This document shows, piece by piece, positions 1-11,232 of a stretch of DNA of 64,000 nucleotides; positions within the stretch are counted from its first letter, which is position 1, and the number at the start of each line of letters is the position of its first letter. Source of the DNA: Termitomyces sp. T153 (taxonomy: Eukaryota; Basidiomycota; Agaricomycetes; Agaricales; Lyophyllaceae); NCBI GenBank assembly GCA_018296165.2, contig JACKQL020000021.1:186001-250000 (forward strand). Reading direction: 5' to 3'. The notes under the pieces were generated by a model, which made no database searches, had not been told where the DNA came from, and was given only the letters and a program-made list of their open reading frames with translations. The translations under genes were made by a program, and so were the position numbers.

Positions 1-2010
1 TCCATCAATATCAACAACCAGGGGCAGCAGCCAATGGGGAGGGGTTTCAGCAGGCCATAGAGGCAATGGCAGAGTACCTTGGCTTGGAGGCATGGTTTGT
101 AGGCCTGCACATATTACATGATGTCCTTCTTCATTTCTGGCCAAAAGTAAGTCTAGAAGATGAGTTGAAGAGTTTTACAAATTCCTGAGTGTCCTTGGAG
201 TTTGTGATCATGATGCTGCCAGAGTATGTTGAGGCAAATGGACTTGTAGTCTGGAGCATAGATATGTCCTTCCCAGAATAGGAGACCATGGTCCAGAGAT
301 AGCATAAAGAGTTGGTCAACTGCTGGCCTGTTAGTGGAGTTATTGTGGGGTTGTGCTGGGTGAAATGGGAATCAGGAGGTGCATTTCTAATGTGGTGGAG
401 GATCCCTTCTTCATTGATAATCAGCATAGCATGAAGGTGTTTGGGGGGGATTACCACTCAATAGTTAAATGCATTCTGCTCTGCCTCAAATGACTTCTTT
501 GGATATGCATCAGGCCTTTGAATGAGGGCATTGGATTTTGCACCAAGTCAACTGGGGTGGTAGTGGATAGTGAAGTCATACTTAGAGAGCATCTCAGACC
601 AACAAGCTTATTGGTGGCTGAGCTGTTTGGTGGTGGTGAAATATTGGAGATTGTTGTGGTTGGAGTAGACCAGAATGTGGTGTGGAGCTCCCTTGAAGTA
701 GGCCCTCCACTGCTAGAAGGCTTTGATAATGGTGAAGGGTTCCTTGTCATAGATAATGTAGTTGAGTTCCACAGGGATTATTGAGTAGGTGTAAAAGGCA
801 ATGGGGTGGAGATCCTTGCCACTGGGGTCCATCTGGGAGAGGATGCCAGTGATGGCATAGTCAAAGGCATTGCATTTGAGTACTATCAACAGAGAGGGGT
901 CAAAATGGTAGAGGATTGGGGTGGAGGTGAAGGCTTTCTTCAAGAGGGTGAATACACTTTGGCACTTGCTATCCTAGTCCCAGAGAATGTCCTGCTGGGT
1001 GAGTCAATTAAGGGGTTCAGTAATCCTGGAGTAGTTGTCAATGAACTGGCAATAGAAGTTAACAAACCCTGGTAATGACTGCACTTCCTTGATGTTCTGG
1101 GGTGGAGGCCAGTTGAGGATGGCTTCAACCTTGGCTAGGTCCATGTGTATGCTGTCTGGGGTGACAATAACCCCAAGGTATTCAACCTCCATGATGTGAA
1201 AAGAGCATTTTTTGGGTTTGGTATGGAGGTGGTACTCCTAGAGTCATTCTAGGATGCAGTGGATGTGCTCTAGATGTTCCTCCAGCAAGTTTGAGTAAAT
1301 CAGAATGTTGTTCAGGTACATGATAACAAAAATGTTGTTCATGAAGTACTGGAAGGTGGTGGGAGAGTTAGTCATTCTGAAGGGCATCATTAGATATTCA
1401 AAGAGGCTGTAGCAGGTGTGGAAGGCAGTATTCCATTTATGCCTCAGAGTGATCTGGACATTGTTGTAGCCAGAGTGGAGGTCTATCTTTGTATAGATCT
1501 TGGCACTGCAGAGGCAGTCAACAAGATCTCTGATTAAGAGGAGAGGATACTGATTCTTTTTGGTAACTTTATTGAGTCCCTGGTAGTTGATGCAGAGTTG
1601 GAGGGACCCATCCTTCTTTTTGGCAAACAGGACTGGAGCTTCAGCAGCAGAGATCAAGAGGCATATGAAGCCCTTGCTGAGCATGTTGTCAAGCTAGTTC
1701 CTCAGGGCCTGGAGTTTGATCTTGGACATATTGTAGATCTTGCCATATAGGGGGAGGTGCCTTCTTTGAGATTGATTTTGTGATTGTAGGAGTAGTGTGG
1801 AGGAAGTTCTTTTGCACTTCCTTCAGAAAAAATGTCAGCAAATTCATAATATTCTGGGGGAACTACTTCATGTAGAATTTGTTTCTGTCTTTTGTTCTGG
1901 CAGGGTAGCTTCTGTGTGCCAGTAGTCCTCTGGTAGGGCTGGCATGATTTAAAGCTGGTAAGCAGGGGTTCTGTCTTGCAAAATGCATGCAAAGAGGATG
2001 GCACCAATGA
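1..2010 (-). pseudogene. A0: decayed A-family Ty3/gypsy pol (RT, RNase H, integrase N-part)
   Basis: Read on the minus strand from about 2010 down to the window edge, broken frames encode a reverse transcriptase start (EVVPPEY...ADIFSEGSAKELP), the KKDGSLQLC...YQGLN fingers region, the FEYLMMPFRMTNSPTTFQYFMN palm, an active-site remnant reading YLNN instead of YLDD near 1310-1321, RNase H (near 700-1000) and the start of integrase (VIPP..LHAMLI near 130-457). Such a polyprotein would copy element RNA into DNA and integrate it. Frames are broken by many stops and indels, and CpG is almost absent. The same polyprotein occurs in A1 and A2. The element runs off the left edge, so its 3' end is not visible. 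Dead copy; family assignment is firm, exact domain edges are not. Confidence 0.85.
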
Positions 2011-2169
2011 TCTTAATGTTAAGGGCTTTTGGATTGATGGAGGTGAGTGTTGGAGTAGCAGTGGCTGGGTTCAGAGTTGTGGCAGGGTTGTCTGGAGTGG
2101 TTTGGCATTGTTGGTCAGAGTACTGCAGGCCTTTGTATCAACTCCTGGGGAAGTTGGGAAGAAGCTGTC

Positions 2170-3283
2170 AATGTTTGTTCAAGGGAGACTGAGGTAGGAG
2201 TGTGCTTTTCTCCCCTCCTTCATTGTCTCTGAGGGTTGTAGAGGTTTGGGTTGCTCCAGAGTTGCTGGAGTCAAGGTTGGGGACATTGGAAGTCAAGGAG
2301 GACTGAAAGCAGAGAGGGATGGCAGCTGTAAGGCTTGCTTCAGGAGCTGGAAACTGCATGGTAAGGCCCTTCCAGTTGATGTTGGAGTTGACATCCTGCA
2401 ACCAGAGGAGTCCAAGCACAATTGGGATTGATTCTGGAAGCTGAGTGGTGAGGAGCTGGACCTGGAATCTTAAGTCATTGTTGAGGGTGAGGGCATTGTC
2501 ATGGTAGTGGGTGATTTCAGTCGAGGTGGGGCTCCTGTCAAAGAGCTGGAGCTTGAGGGGTTTGTCAAGGGTGTTGTGGGAGAGATTGAGCTAGTTGCTG
2601 ATAAACATGCTGGAAGCTCTGCTGTTGACAAGGGTGGGGAGGACTGTTGGGGAGTTGTTCAGTTGGATGTTGATGATGAATGATTGTGGAGACTTTGAGT
2701 GGAGCTATAGAGGGGTCTGGGGAATACCAGTGGTGCCTCTGGAGTCCTCAGAGTGGGGTGAGAAATTGAAGGAGACTGGTCTGGAGTTGGTTGGGCTATT
2801 CCAGTTGAGGTGGAGGATGAGGCTGAGCCAGTCACCATGGGGGTTGGTTAAGCAGAGCTATAAAAAGCCCAGAATGATAGGGGCAGAGATGTGTAGTTTG
2901 GTCACTAGTAGCCAGAGGTCTGGTTGTTGTCCATTGGCAAAGGTCATAGTCATTTCCATGCAGTGTGTGATGTCTCCAGTGAAAGTAGAGTCACTGTCAA
3001 AGAGATTGAGGAGGATAGGGGTGGAGAGGCACCAGAGGTACTGTGGAGCAAGCACTGCCAAGGATTCATTGATGAAGTTGTTGGTGGCACCACTATTGAC
3101 TAGAGTGGGGACAGAGTTGGTGGAGAAGGGAAGGATGGTATGGAGAAGGGGGTGTAGGAGGAGTGGGAGGAGAGGTTTGCTGGGAGGGTGTCTAGAGAGA
3201 AAACCAATGCACAGAGGGATGCAGCTGGGGCAGAAAATATATTGGTATCTGATCCACAATTCAGTGCATCTTCCTAGTAGCAT
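2170..3283 (-). pseudogene. A0: two tandem retropepsin-like domains
   Basis: Two successive aspartic-protease-like units are legible on the minus strand. The first, about 3130 down to 2860, has PTLVNSGATNNFIN followed by an LF-D-S-D-S-T...IT strand and ends SAPIILGF. The second, about 2650 down to 2330, has PTLVNSRASSMFIS, then LQLFDRSPTSTEIT and IPIVLGLLWLQD. Both match the retropepsin pattern D-S/T-G-A followed later by an I-x-L-G flap-end motif, with the catalytic Asp changed to Asn in each. Retropepsin normally cuts the Gag-Pol polyprotein. The same pair is seen in A1 and A2, so the duplication is a family trait and not a local accident. Confidence 0.7.
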
Positions 3284-3505
3284 TGATCAATCCATGTAAT
3301 GAGTGCCTTATAAGTATCATACATACTCTGTTTGGAGGCAAGGCAAAGGACACCCTTGATGCATTGAGGTAGAGTGCAGTAGAGGGCAAATGAGAGGACA
3401 TTGTAGTTCTAGCTGGTCTTGTAGGCTTCTTGCTTGAACTGGACAATGAAGGTGGTGAAGTGTTTGTTGTTGCACATCTCCACTGGGCAGATTGTGGATA
3501 GCCCA
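3284..3505 (-). pseudogene. A0: gag fragment, truncated at its 5' end
   Basis: The minus strand carries CNNKHFTTFIVQFKQEAYKTSWN followed by a Leu/Ala-rich stretch and a YKALIT segment. This matches the capsid-like gag of A1 (about 13130-13330) and A2 (about 19770-19960). Everything upstream of this point, including the gag N-terminus and the 5' LTR, is missing. Within about 40 bases the sequence changes to the intron-like DNA of the broken Zn-cluster gene that continues at 54154. A0 therefore looks truncated or fused to that gene before B1 arrived. The junction lies somewhere in 3480-3520 and is not resolved by eye. Confidence 0.6.
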
Positions 3506-3549
3506 GCAGGTTCTTTCTGTTGTTATAAATTATTTGAGTTGAGGAAATC

Positions 3550-3918
3550 TGTAAGGGCAACTTCCAGAGCAGTGGATCAGAGTCATGCAGCTAGCAGAGG
3601 GGAATCCAAAGTATATTAGCAGAGTAGACAACAATACAATCAGTAACTAATCACCTAGCAGAGGGGAATCCAAAGAGAACAAGCCTAAGGATCCCTGCTG
3701 CTCAGTGCAGTGCATCAGCAGGCAGTGGATGCATGGGAACTACTGTACAGAAGACTGGAGCTGCTCCTAAGCCTAGGGCAATGATTGCTGAGGTAATACA
3801 GAGAACTCTGCAGTTCTCTGGAGATTTCCAGGGTTCTAGAAAGAGTGCTGGAGACATTAAACAAGCTGCAGAGGTGCTGGAACCAGTCACAAAGGTCAGA
3901 AATGGAAGTCCCCTGACA
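3550..3918 (-). repeat. B1 3' LTR
   Basis: This is a 369-base LTR in minus orientation, starting TGTCAGGGG and ending CCCTTACA on the minus strand. It matches the B2 LTRs (45256-45603, 50765-51105) and the B1 5' LTR (53805-54153) along its length. It is preceded in element orientation by a purine-rich tract (3919-3934) and followed by the TSD AAATC. Confidence 0.88.
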
Positions 3919-3934
3919 TTACTCCCCCTCTAGC
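3919..3934 (-). other. B1 polypurine tract
   Basis: The minus strand reads GCTAGAGGGGGAGTAA directly before the 3' LTR start TGTCAGG. The same purine run precedes the 3' LTR in B2 (50750-50764) and B3. It is the expected primer site for plus-strand DNA synthesis. Confidence 0.75.
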
Positions 3935-4195
3935 ATGCAGCACCTTGACACATGGGATAAAAGAAGTCCCTGATTGCTCAGTCTGCTGGTGAGATAGGGT
4001 AGATTCCTTGTATGGCATATGGGGCATCTGAATGTCTCTAGTGGAACTCCTTGATGAGTCTGAGGGTATGCACATTCACCTGTAGCTCCCAGGAGATATC
4101 CTCAATCCTGTAGCCTTTCCACTTCACCTTGTACTGTAGTTGTCTCTGAAATAAATGGCTATCCAGGATTTCCTCCACCTTGTATTCCTTGTTGT
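3935..4195 (-). pseudogene. B1: C-terminal chromodomain of pol
   Basis: The minus strand encodes NKEYKVEEILDSHLF, LQYKVKWKGY and DISWEL, then a short tail ending LIKEFH near 4038. This is a chromodomain: the YxVEEILD start, the VKWKGY core and the W of the aromatic cage are all visible. In chromoviruses such domains tether integrase to modified histones and bias insertion towards heterochromatin (known of the family). The block is cut at 4195 by A1; the upstream part resumes at 31801. Length and motifs match the B2 chromodomain near 50480-50650. Confidence 0.85.
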
Positions 4196-5239
4196 TCTTA
4201 TGATCTGCTCCCTGGACCTCTGACATTGTTCCCAGCCCACTCACTTACCTGGAGTCCCTCTCCCAATGCCTTGTCAAACTCCCCAACCCTTGTACCACCT
4301 CTGCACCCACCCCAAGTAACTCTGACACTTCTCTGGCAAACCCCAATAACTTCCTGGCCAACTCTGATGCCTTCTATGCAGCTATCAATGCTTCCCCTAA
4401 GCCCCTGGAACCCTCCCCCACTGTTCCTGACTCTGTCATACATTCCTGGCTCACTACCCTAGTTCACCTGACCTACTCCAGAGTATTATGACAAACCCAG
4501 AGTGGCCTGCATCCTTGACTGATCCCATCAGAATATTGCCATGGCCTGCCTCCTGATCACAACCAACACTCATTGACTCTGCATAGCTCTGTTGAGCCCT
4601 GCTGCTACACCCACTGTCTCCCAGAGCTCTTCAGTAGTCAGTATATAACCTGTATAGTAGCACCTCATACTCTAGTCTTGATATTGCATTAACTAGTTAC
4701 TTGTATCTTGGTCTCTTTCTGTCTCCATTTCTATTTTAGTCTTGAATCTATCTCCTTTCTCAGTTCTGTCTTGTCTTGTCTCCATCTTGCCTTGACTGTC
4801 TCTGTTTCCTTTATATCCCTAAGTTCTTTTCATCTCCAATGTCAGTACAAACTCTGCACATGTGCTATGACCTTCAAACATTTTTATGACAACTCCAGAT
4901 CTTGCCCTTCTCTTGGCTCCAAAGCTCATCAGTCTTAATTAATCCCCCATTCAACTCTGGCTCTGCTCCCATCACTCACAAAGCCTCCACTCACCTGCAA
5001 TCTATTCATGTGCCTACAAACTTATCCCTGATGCAGCCCAACATTCAATATACTTGGTCTTAGACTTCCCCAGATCACTCCAGACTTGCTTGGACTGCTT
5101 TCCTTGGCTTTTACTTGCAAGTCCCTTGCTCTAGTCCATGTCAACCCTGGAGCACTAGGTTATAAGTGCAGGACATTGCATCCACCTAGTAAGGACTCAT
5201 CCAGTATAGCTGAGCTCCTGTAGTCAGCAGAACCTGACA
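4196..5239 (+). repeat. A1 5' LTR (LTR-A)
   Basis: This 1044-base LTR aligns with the A2 LTRs (15927-16984, 27680-28737) and the N1 LTRs. Its start is mutated to TCTTATGATC where other copies read TGTCATGACC; its end is GAACCTGACA. The start is fixed by the preceding TSD GTTGT. It contains a TATA-like box and the putative R start (next entry). Confidence 0.85.
4641..4685 (+). promoter_or_regulatory. LTR-A TATA box and predicted transcription start
   Basis: GTATATAA at 4641-4648 lies 33 bases before AGTCTTGATATT (4674-4685). That 12-mer is the exact reverse complement of the primer site after the LTR (5241-5252). The spacing fits a TATA-to-start distance, so 4674 is the likely 5' end of the element RNA. 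The same arrangement is seen at 28133/28166 and, on the minus strand, at 60736/60703. Start position inferred from spacing and complementarity. Confidence 0.65.
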
Positions 5240-5240
5240 T

Positions 5241-5252
5241 AATATCAAGACT
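5241..5252 (+). other. A1 primer binding site (self-priming type)
   Basis: AATATCAAGACT begins one base after the LTR end. It lacks the TGG that starts most tRNA-type primer sites. Instead it is a perfect 12-base complement of 4674-4685 in the LTR, as in the Tf1/sushi group, where the 5' end of the element mRNA primes its own reverse transcription. Confidence 0.7.
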
Positions 5253-5271
5253 TCCCCTTACCTCATTCTCA

Positions 5272-5376
5272 ATGTCTGCATATAACCCTGCATACAACCC
5301 TGCTGGCTACCTAACTGATGTCTATAGTCAGCTGGTCCCTAAAAACCAATATGCCCCATTCTACCCAGGCCCACCC
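5272..5376 (+). pseudogene. A1: gag N-terminus
   Basis: The ATG at 5272 opens MSAYNPAYNPAGYLTDVYS..., a Tyr/Pro-rich start also found in A2 at 17017. It is 32 bases downstream of the LTR end, a typical leader length. The frame is cut at 5376 by B3 and resumes at 11615 after the TSD CACCC. No known enzymatic domain; it is the start of a structural Gag. Confidence 0.75.
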
Positions 5377-5817
5377 TGTAAGGGCTGCCTCTGGAGGCTG
5401 TGGCTCAGTCACACAGCTGGCAAAGAGAAATCCAAAGTCTATTCAGTACTGTACAGTATCTACTGAAATAACTACTCACCTGGCAAAGGGAAATCCAAAA
5501 AAAACAAGTCTGGAGATTCCTTAAGCTAGGTGTGATGCTTCAGAGGCTTCAAAAGCATGAGAAACAACTATACAGTATGACAGAGAAAAAAGACACAAGT
5601 GATGTGTCAGCAATGGGTCAGCAGTTACATAAGCCAGTGGCAGTGTCATAGGGGCCACACTTGTCTGAATTATTGACAGAGAACTGGTGCAGCCTGAGAG
5701 CTGAAACTAGGACCAATAAATAGGAAAAAGGAAGGAGAATAAAGGAAAACTATAACAGAGCAAATCTGACAAGAACTGGAGAAGAAGAAGGGGCAACAAG
5801 TGAGACATCCCCTGACA
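5377..5817 (-). repeat. B3 3' LTR
   Basis: The LTR is 441 bases, ending TGTAAGG / CCCTGACA as read on the plus strand. It is preceded in element orientation by a polypurine tract (plus-strand TCACCCCCCCTCTAG at 5818-5832). It is longer than the 377-base 5' LTR, mainly near 5430-5480, so one copy has gained or lost sequence. Confidence 0.87.
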
Positions 5818-5832
5818 TCACCCCCCCTCTAG

Positions 5833-8800
5833 AATGTGGTGCCTCAACACACTGGGTAAAAGAAGTTATGAATTGCCTGGTCAGCTGGTGAAATAGGGTA
5901 GATGCCTTGAATAGCTTTTGGGGCATTGGGGGTAGAAGTCCCAGACTAAGTGGTTCCTAAGAGATGTCCTCAATGCCATATTCCTTCCATTTCACCTTGA
6001 ACTGCAACTTCCCTCAGAATACCCTGCTGTCCAAAATTTCCTCCACCTCATACTCCTCCTAATCATTGATTAGGACTGGTGGTGGGGGTGGCTTAGGGTG
6101 ATGGCCTGGGATTGGATCCTCTGGAGCTGGAAACAACTTGACTACATTGAAGACTGGATGCAGTTGGCAGAGGCCTGCTGGAAGTCTAAGTTGGTATGCC
6201 AAAGGCCCTACCTTCTCCACTGTGAAGGGGCCCAGATGATAATGTGACAGCTTCAGGAATAGCCTTGTTGTCTTAATGTCTGAGCTATCCAAGTACACAT
6301 AGTCCTAGGGCTTGTAAACTGGGGCAGGTGTCTGTCTGCAATCATAGTACTGTGCCATGTCTTCCTTAGCCTTCACCATTTTGCCTCCTCCTGTGCCCTT
6401 CTCATCTGATTCACAAACTTGTTGACAGAGTCATTCTCTGAGGGGCATGCCCAAGGTTCAAATCCCATGCGAGGGTGCCTGCCAGTGTCCAGGAAGAACA
6501 GAGTCATCTGTGTGGAAGAGTGAACATAGTTGTTGTATTGGAATTCTGCATCTGGCAGCAGCCCATCCTAGTCATTCTACCTCTCATTACAAAACAGGCA
6601 GAGATACTGTTCCAGTTGCTGGTTAACACATTCTGTCTGCCTATCAGACTGAGGGTAATAGACTGTGGTGGTATGGAGCTTTATGCCTAGCAAGCAATAC
6701 AGTTCTTGAGTGAATTCTGCCACAAACTGAGGGCCCCAGTCTGAGACATACTTATCTGACAGACCATGGAGTTTCCAGACATTCTTCTAGTACAGGCTGG
6801 CTGCTCCCAAGGCAGAGCATGTGGTGTGGGTAAGTATGAAGTGAGCCCATTTGCTATAGAGTTCCACCACTACCATCACAGCATTGTACCCATGAGCATC
6901 TGGGAGTTCCACAATGAAATCCACTGATGCAACACTCTAGCAAGCAGCTGGGATAGGAAGTGGGTGGAGCTGGCCCATGGGTCCTTGGCAGCAAGATTTG
7001 GTGCAGAGACAGAGGTCACAGGTGTTAGTGTAGGTGCCTACATATCAGGAGAACTGTGGCCACCAATAGTCCTGGGATACCAGCTCTAGTGTCTTCCACC
7101 TTCCAGAATGTCCAGCCACCCAAGAGTCATGATGTTGTTCTACAATGTGCTGGCAAAGTTCTAGAATGTTAGGCACATAAATGCATCCTCTGAAAGCCAG
7201 CAGCCCATCCTGAAGACTCCACTCATCAGCATGCACTGACTTGACTCCACTTGCTAGTCAAGCTCATAGGGCCTGTGCAGCCTGGGCAACTGCATCCTCC
7301 TGTGCACCCTTTCAGTTCCCTTGCCAGATGTCCCTAAGGATGTTTGCCTCATCTCCTTGAGCCACAATTCCTTCTAGCACATGGATGGCAAAGAGCTCTG
7401 GCTTGAAGAGGACAATGTTGTTGTTATCTCCTGCTCCAGTGCCATGTTCAGCCTGCCTGGACAGTGCATCTGGTTTGCCCATGCTCTATCCTGGTTTGTG
7501 GTGCAACGAGAAGTCAAAGTTGGCCAGATACAGAGACTGCCAAGCTTGATGTCAATTGAGTTTCTTAGTGGAATGGAAGTACTCCAGGTTCTTGTGGTCT
7601 ATCCAGACTTCAAACTTATGCCATGCACCCTCAAGGAAATGCCACCATTCTTCAAAGAACCAAATAATTGCCAGCATCTCTTTGTCATGGATCTCATAGT
7701 TCTATTCCACTGCATTAAGGCTCTTGGAGTAGAAGGCTACTGGATGCCATTTGCCATCCTCTTTTGACTGCTAGGAGAGGACTACTCCTGTAGCAAAGTC
7801 TGAGCTATCTGCTTCCACATGGAATGGAGAGTCATTGTCAGGAAACAGAAGGACTGGCTTTGAGGTCACAGATTGCTTGAGAGCATCAAAGGCAGCTTGC
7901 TGTGGGGGCTCCCACTGCCATGCAGTATCCTTAACTGTGAGGTCAAAGAGGGGTTGTGCATGGTGGGAGAAATCCTATATGAACCTCCAATAGAAATTGT
8001 CAAATCCAAGAAAGGCCTGAACTTCCTTCTTGTTCCTTGGCTCAGGCTACTCTGCTACACCTGCCACTTTAATGGGGTCCATCTCAGCTGTACCATGTGA
8101 AATGATCAAACCCAAGTACTCCACTTTAGTCTGTTCAAATTTGCACTTCTCAGGCTTTAAATAGAGCTGGTGCTGGCAGAGGCATTCCAAGACCATGTGT
8201 ATGACCTGGCAATGCTCCTCCAGAGTTCTTGTATAGATGAGGATATTGTCAAGATACATGCAGACAACACCTTTTGCAATCAGATCACAGAAAATGTCAT
8301 TCATCATAGTCTGGAAGGTGGCTGGACTATTGGTGAGACCAAAGAACATTACTAGAGGTTCAAAAAGTCCACAATTAGTTTGGAATGCTGCCTTCCACTC
8401 ATCCTCTTCTTTGATGTTTACATTGTTATAGCTCCAGTGAACATTCAACTTTGTGAAATAGCATGCACCTTGAAGGTTGTTGACAAGTTCTGAGATGAGT
8501 GGCAAAGAATAGCAGTCCTTCACTGTCATTGCATTCAGGATACAATAATCCTGAACCAAATAAAGAGACCCATCCTTCTTCTTAATAAAGAAGACTGGGG
8601 AGGCCATTGGAGACTTGGAGGGTTGTGTTCATCCTGAGCTAAGATTCTCTTGCAGAAAAGCATCCAGCTTGTCCTGTTCATGGGGCATGAGTAGATAGAC
8701 CTTGCAGCTGGAGGGCTCCACATCTGATATCAGCTCAATTGCATGATCCCACTGCTTGCACTCTAGAAGTGAATCAAAGGAGGCCTTGGAGAATACATCC

Positions 8801-8880
8801 TCAAAGTTGTAGAGGTGATTGGGAACAGTGCTATGGAAAGGCTTGGGCTGTGAGTTTGCTGCAAATGCCTCAGCCAGATG
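5833..8880 (-). pseudogene. B3: pol (RT, RNase H, integrase, chromodomain)
   Basis: On the minus strand RT begins near 8870 with ASPVFFIKKKDGSL and LVQDYCILNAMTVK. The palm shows FFGLTNSPATFQTMMND, and the active site reads YLDN at 8245-8256, with the second catalytic Asp changed to Asn. RNase H follows (about 8050-7400), then the integrase zinc-binding region near 7045-7236 (HIVEQHHDSWVAGHSGRWKT). The C-terminal segment (6059-6298) has LGPFTVEKVGPLAYQLRLP, the GPY/F-type module, followed by YEVEEILDS of a chromodomain near 6055. Multiple stops and frame shifts make it non-functional. Confidence 0.85.
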
Positions 8881-9295
8881 CTGAGAAATCGTCTAACTAG
8901 CCCAAATCTCTGCTATTATAGGAGGGGGGCAGAGGGTTGTAGCATAGATTTAATCACCCACCTCTATGCTCTATGGTCTCATCTGGAGACTCTGCATCTG
9001 GAGTATGGGTCCATTCTCCTTCACCTTCCTCTTCCTCTGGAGATTCATGCCCAACACCTCAGACATCCTCATAGAGGGCCTCTCTATAAGGGAATGCCAG
9101 AGGGGGGGGTCTCAGGAGGTCAAGATCAGCATAAGGGAGGTACCTAGCATGACAGGCATGCACAGCAGCACACTCACAAACTTTGGCTCTCTGCTCTTTA
9201 CAGGCTTCTTCTGCGCAGGTAACGCAGCAATGTGGGCAACAACTCATCTTCACCTCACTCTTTGTCCAGTCAATCTCTCGGTTGTGTTCATGTAG

Positions 9296-9544
9296 CTAGG
9301 TGAACCCCAAGATCATGTCTTGCTTTCCCAAACTAGTGACAGCAAAGGCGGCCCACTCTGAGTGGTCTTGGTAGCAAAGGACCAGGTCCACTATAGAGCA
9401 AACAGAGCCAGCTTCATTGAGTGTGCCATCAACATTGTATACAGGAATAGAATGAGAAAGGAGATGAGTGGTCAGGTCGTGTTGTTGTACATAGTCAGTA
9501 TCAAGAAAGAGGCCTGTTGCACCACTGTCAAGGAGGGCAGCCAC
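9296..9544 (-). pseudogene. B3: retropepsin-like protease
   Basis: An open 83-codon block on the minus strand has ALLDSGATGLFLD (intact catalytic D-S-G-A), then IPVYNVDGTLNEAG (Leu/Asn flap region) and DMILGF, the ILG motif near the domain end. It is one of the best preserved domains in the old elements. In an active element it would process Gag-Pol. It lies between the zinc knuckle and RT as expected, and is a single copy here, unlike in the A family. Confidence 0.8.
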
Positions 9545-9639
9545 ACTTCAGATCTGCTGGGTGTCCATCATCTCAATTTCCACCTGTAGCTTTAGGGAGT
9601 TGGTAGAAGAGGTGGAAGCAACAATATAACAATAGGGGA

Positions 9640-11116
9640 GGTGGCATTCTCATGCAGGAATCTGAAGGCATGGGCTAGGGAGTGTGTTTCCAGCTGAGAC
9701 TTTAGCTGGAGGGGGAGTTTGTATGTCTGAGGAGGAGCTTATTGTTTCAAGCATAGTATCAACAATGGTAACAGATAAATTTGATTCTATGGACAGGGGA
9801 GGTGAAACAATTAGTACTGGGCAATGGGGGCATACTGGTCATCTGTTGCCCTTTTAGAAATCCTCAGACTCTGTAGGAACCTCCTCTAATATATTGGCTG
9901 CTTCCTTAGAATGGACAACTATAGGTGCATCTAGAGAGGGGGTTCCTGTAGCATCTCAGGCTGCAAGGAGTTGGATGAGCAGCTCTTCTTGCTCTGATGC
10001 TGACAAGTAGCAAACTTCTAGCTCATGAAGACAGTAATGGGCAAAATGACCTGCCTTCCTATAGCGTCAACACAGCAAAGGGGTGGTGGACTACTATCAG
10101 GAAGTATCAACATCCATTGGGACTCCTTGGGGTAGGATGTGCAGAGGAGCAACATGAGGCATGAAGGAAGGAGCTGCACCTGGTTGTGAGGATGCTAAGG
10201 CAGGTGCAAAAGAGGGAGCTTGGGGGATGAACCCTTCACAAGAAAAGGGAAGGTCAAGAGTTGTGTCTGCCACAACTTACATTGCAGTTCCATGAGCTGC
10301 CACTGCTTGTATGCCACCTTATACCAGGTATTGACATGCTTATCATCTGAGTGCCCCTCTGCCATGCTGTCAGGCAGAGTTGTAGACTGTCTGGATATTC
10401 AGCCTGTTCAACTAAGGCAGGAAAGGAGTCAATGTACTTATCAAGTGACTACTTTCCTTGACCATACTGAGTTTGGTCTTGAAGAGAAAGAGCTGTGGTT
10501 TTGGCAGGGTCAAGGGAGAAAAACTCTGCTTGGAACTCCTTCTCAAACTCTGTCCAGCTAGAGAAACTCTCACTCCTCCTGGGCATCAAAAGATATGCAG
10601 TGCATAAGTTGAGGCTTGACTAGCCTTCATGTAAGAGAGGACCTAGGCAATTTTCAAGGCATCCGAGGTAAATGCTTCACTGCTCAGCTGGATATAGGTG
10701 ATGCAGGACTGGAGGAAATGTTCTCCAGCCTTACAATCTCCATCATATACATCAGAGAGTGCAGGACAAGGGAGTTTAGAACAAGGAGCTGAAAGGCCTA
10801 GGCCAGATGCAGATGCAAACTGTTCTGCAGCAGCTAGAGCCAAAAAGCCTGAACTAGGTGCAGACACAAACCATTCTGCATCTGCTGGGGGCATCAAAGG
10901 GGTGGTAGGAGCAAGGGAGAGACATCCCAGAAGGGCTTGTAGAGAAAGGGACACTGCTTTAGTAGTTTGATGGAGTCCAGTGAGTTTAGCTGTGTGGGAA
11001 GTAAGGGAGGCTTGGGTAAGTTGAACCTGTGTCTCCAGGGACAGCAAACAACTCCAGGCATTGTCCTGGGGGCTTGAAGTGTCAGGGAGAGGTGCTGGAG
11101 GGGTTGGCTGGGTCAT
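9640..11116 (-). pseudogene. B3: gag with degraded zinc knuckle
   Basis: The frame opens at an ATG at 11116 (MTQPTPPAPLPDTSS) and reads through a heptad-like Leu/Thr-rich stretch (LETQVQLTQASLTSHTAKL) to about 10643. It then breaks into several frames. Near 10030-10080 a CCHC remnant is visible with the second Cys changed to Tyr (x-R-Y-R-K-A-G-H-F-A-H-Y-C). Gag forms the virus-like particle and the knuckle binds RNA. The start is homologous to the B1 and B2 gags (MSQLA.PDT.SEAPALQDKAW). Broken and inactive. Confidence 0.75.
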
Positions 11117-11219
11117 AGAAAGGGTACAGGAGCACTAAGACACTGGTGGGGGAGAGACCTTCAGAGGAACCAAGTAGAAGCTCAAGTAACTAAAAAGGGG
11201 GCTCCCAGACCAATTCTAG

Positions 11220-11230
11220 AGACTTGTTCT
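11220..11230 (-). other. B3 primer binding site (self-priming type)
   Basis: The minus strand reads AGAACAAGTCT two bases inside the 5' LTR end. Its complement occurs in the LTR: plus-strand AGAACAAGCCT at 11294-11304, one mismatch. This matches the arrangement in B2, where the complementarity is perfect over 11 bases. Confidence 0.55.
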
Positions 11231-11232
11231 GC

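Noticed and set aside
2595..3299. 234-codon plus-strand frame as a gene
   Set aside because: It is the antisense shadow of the A0 protease region, which has clear retropepsin motifs on the minus strand.
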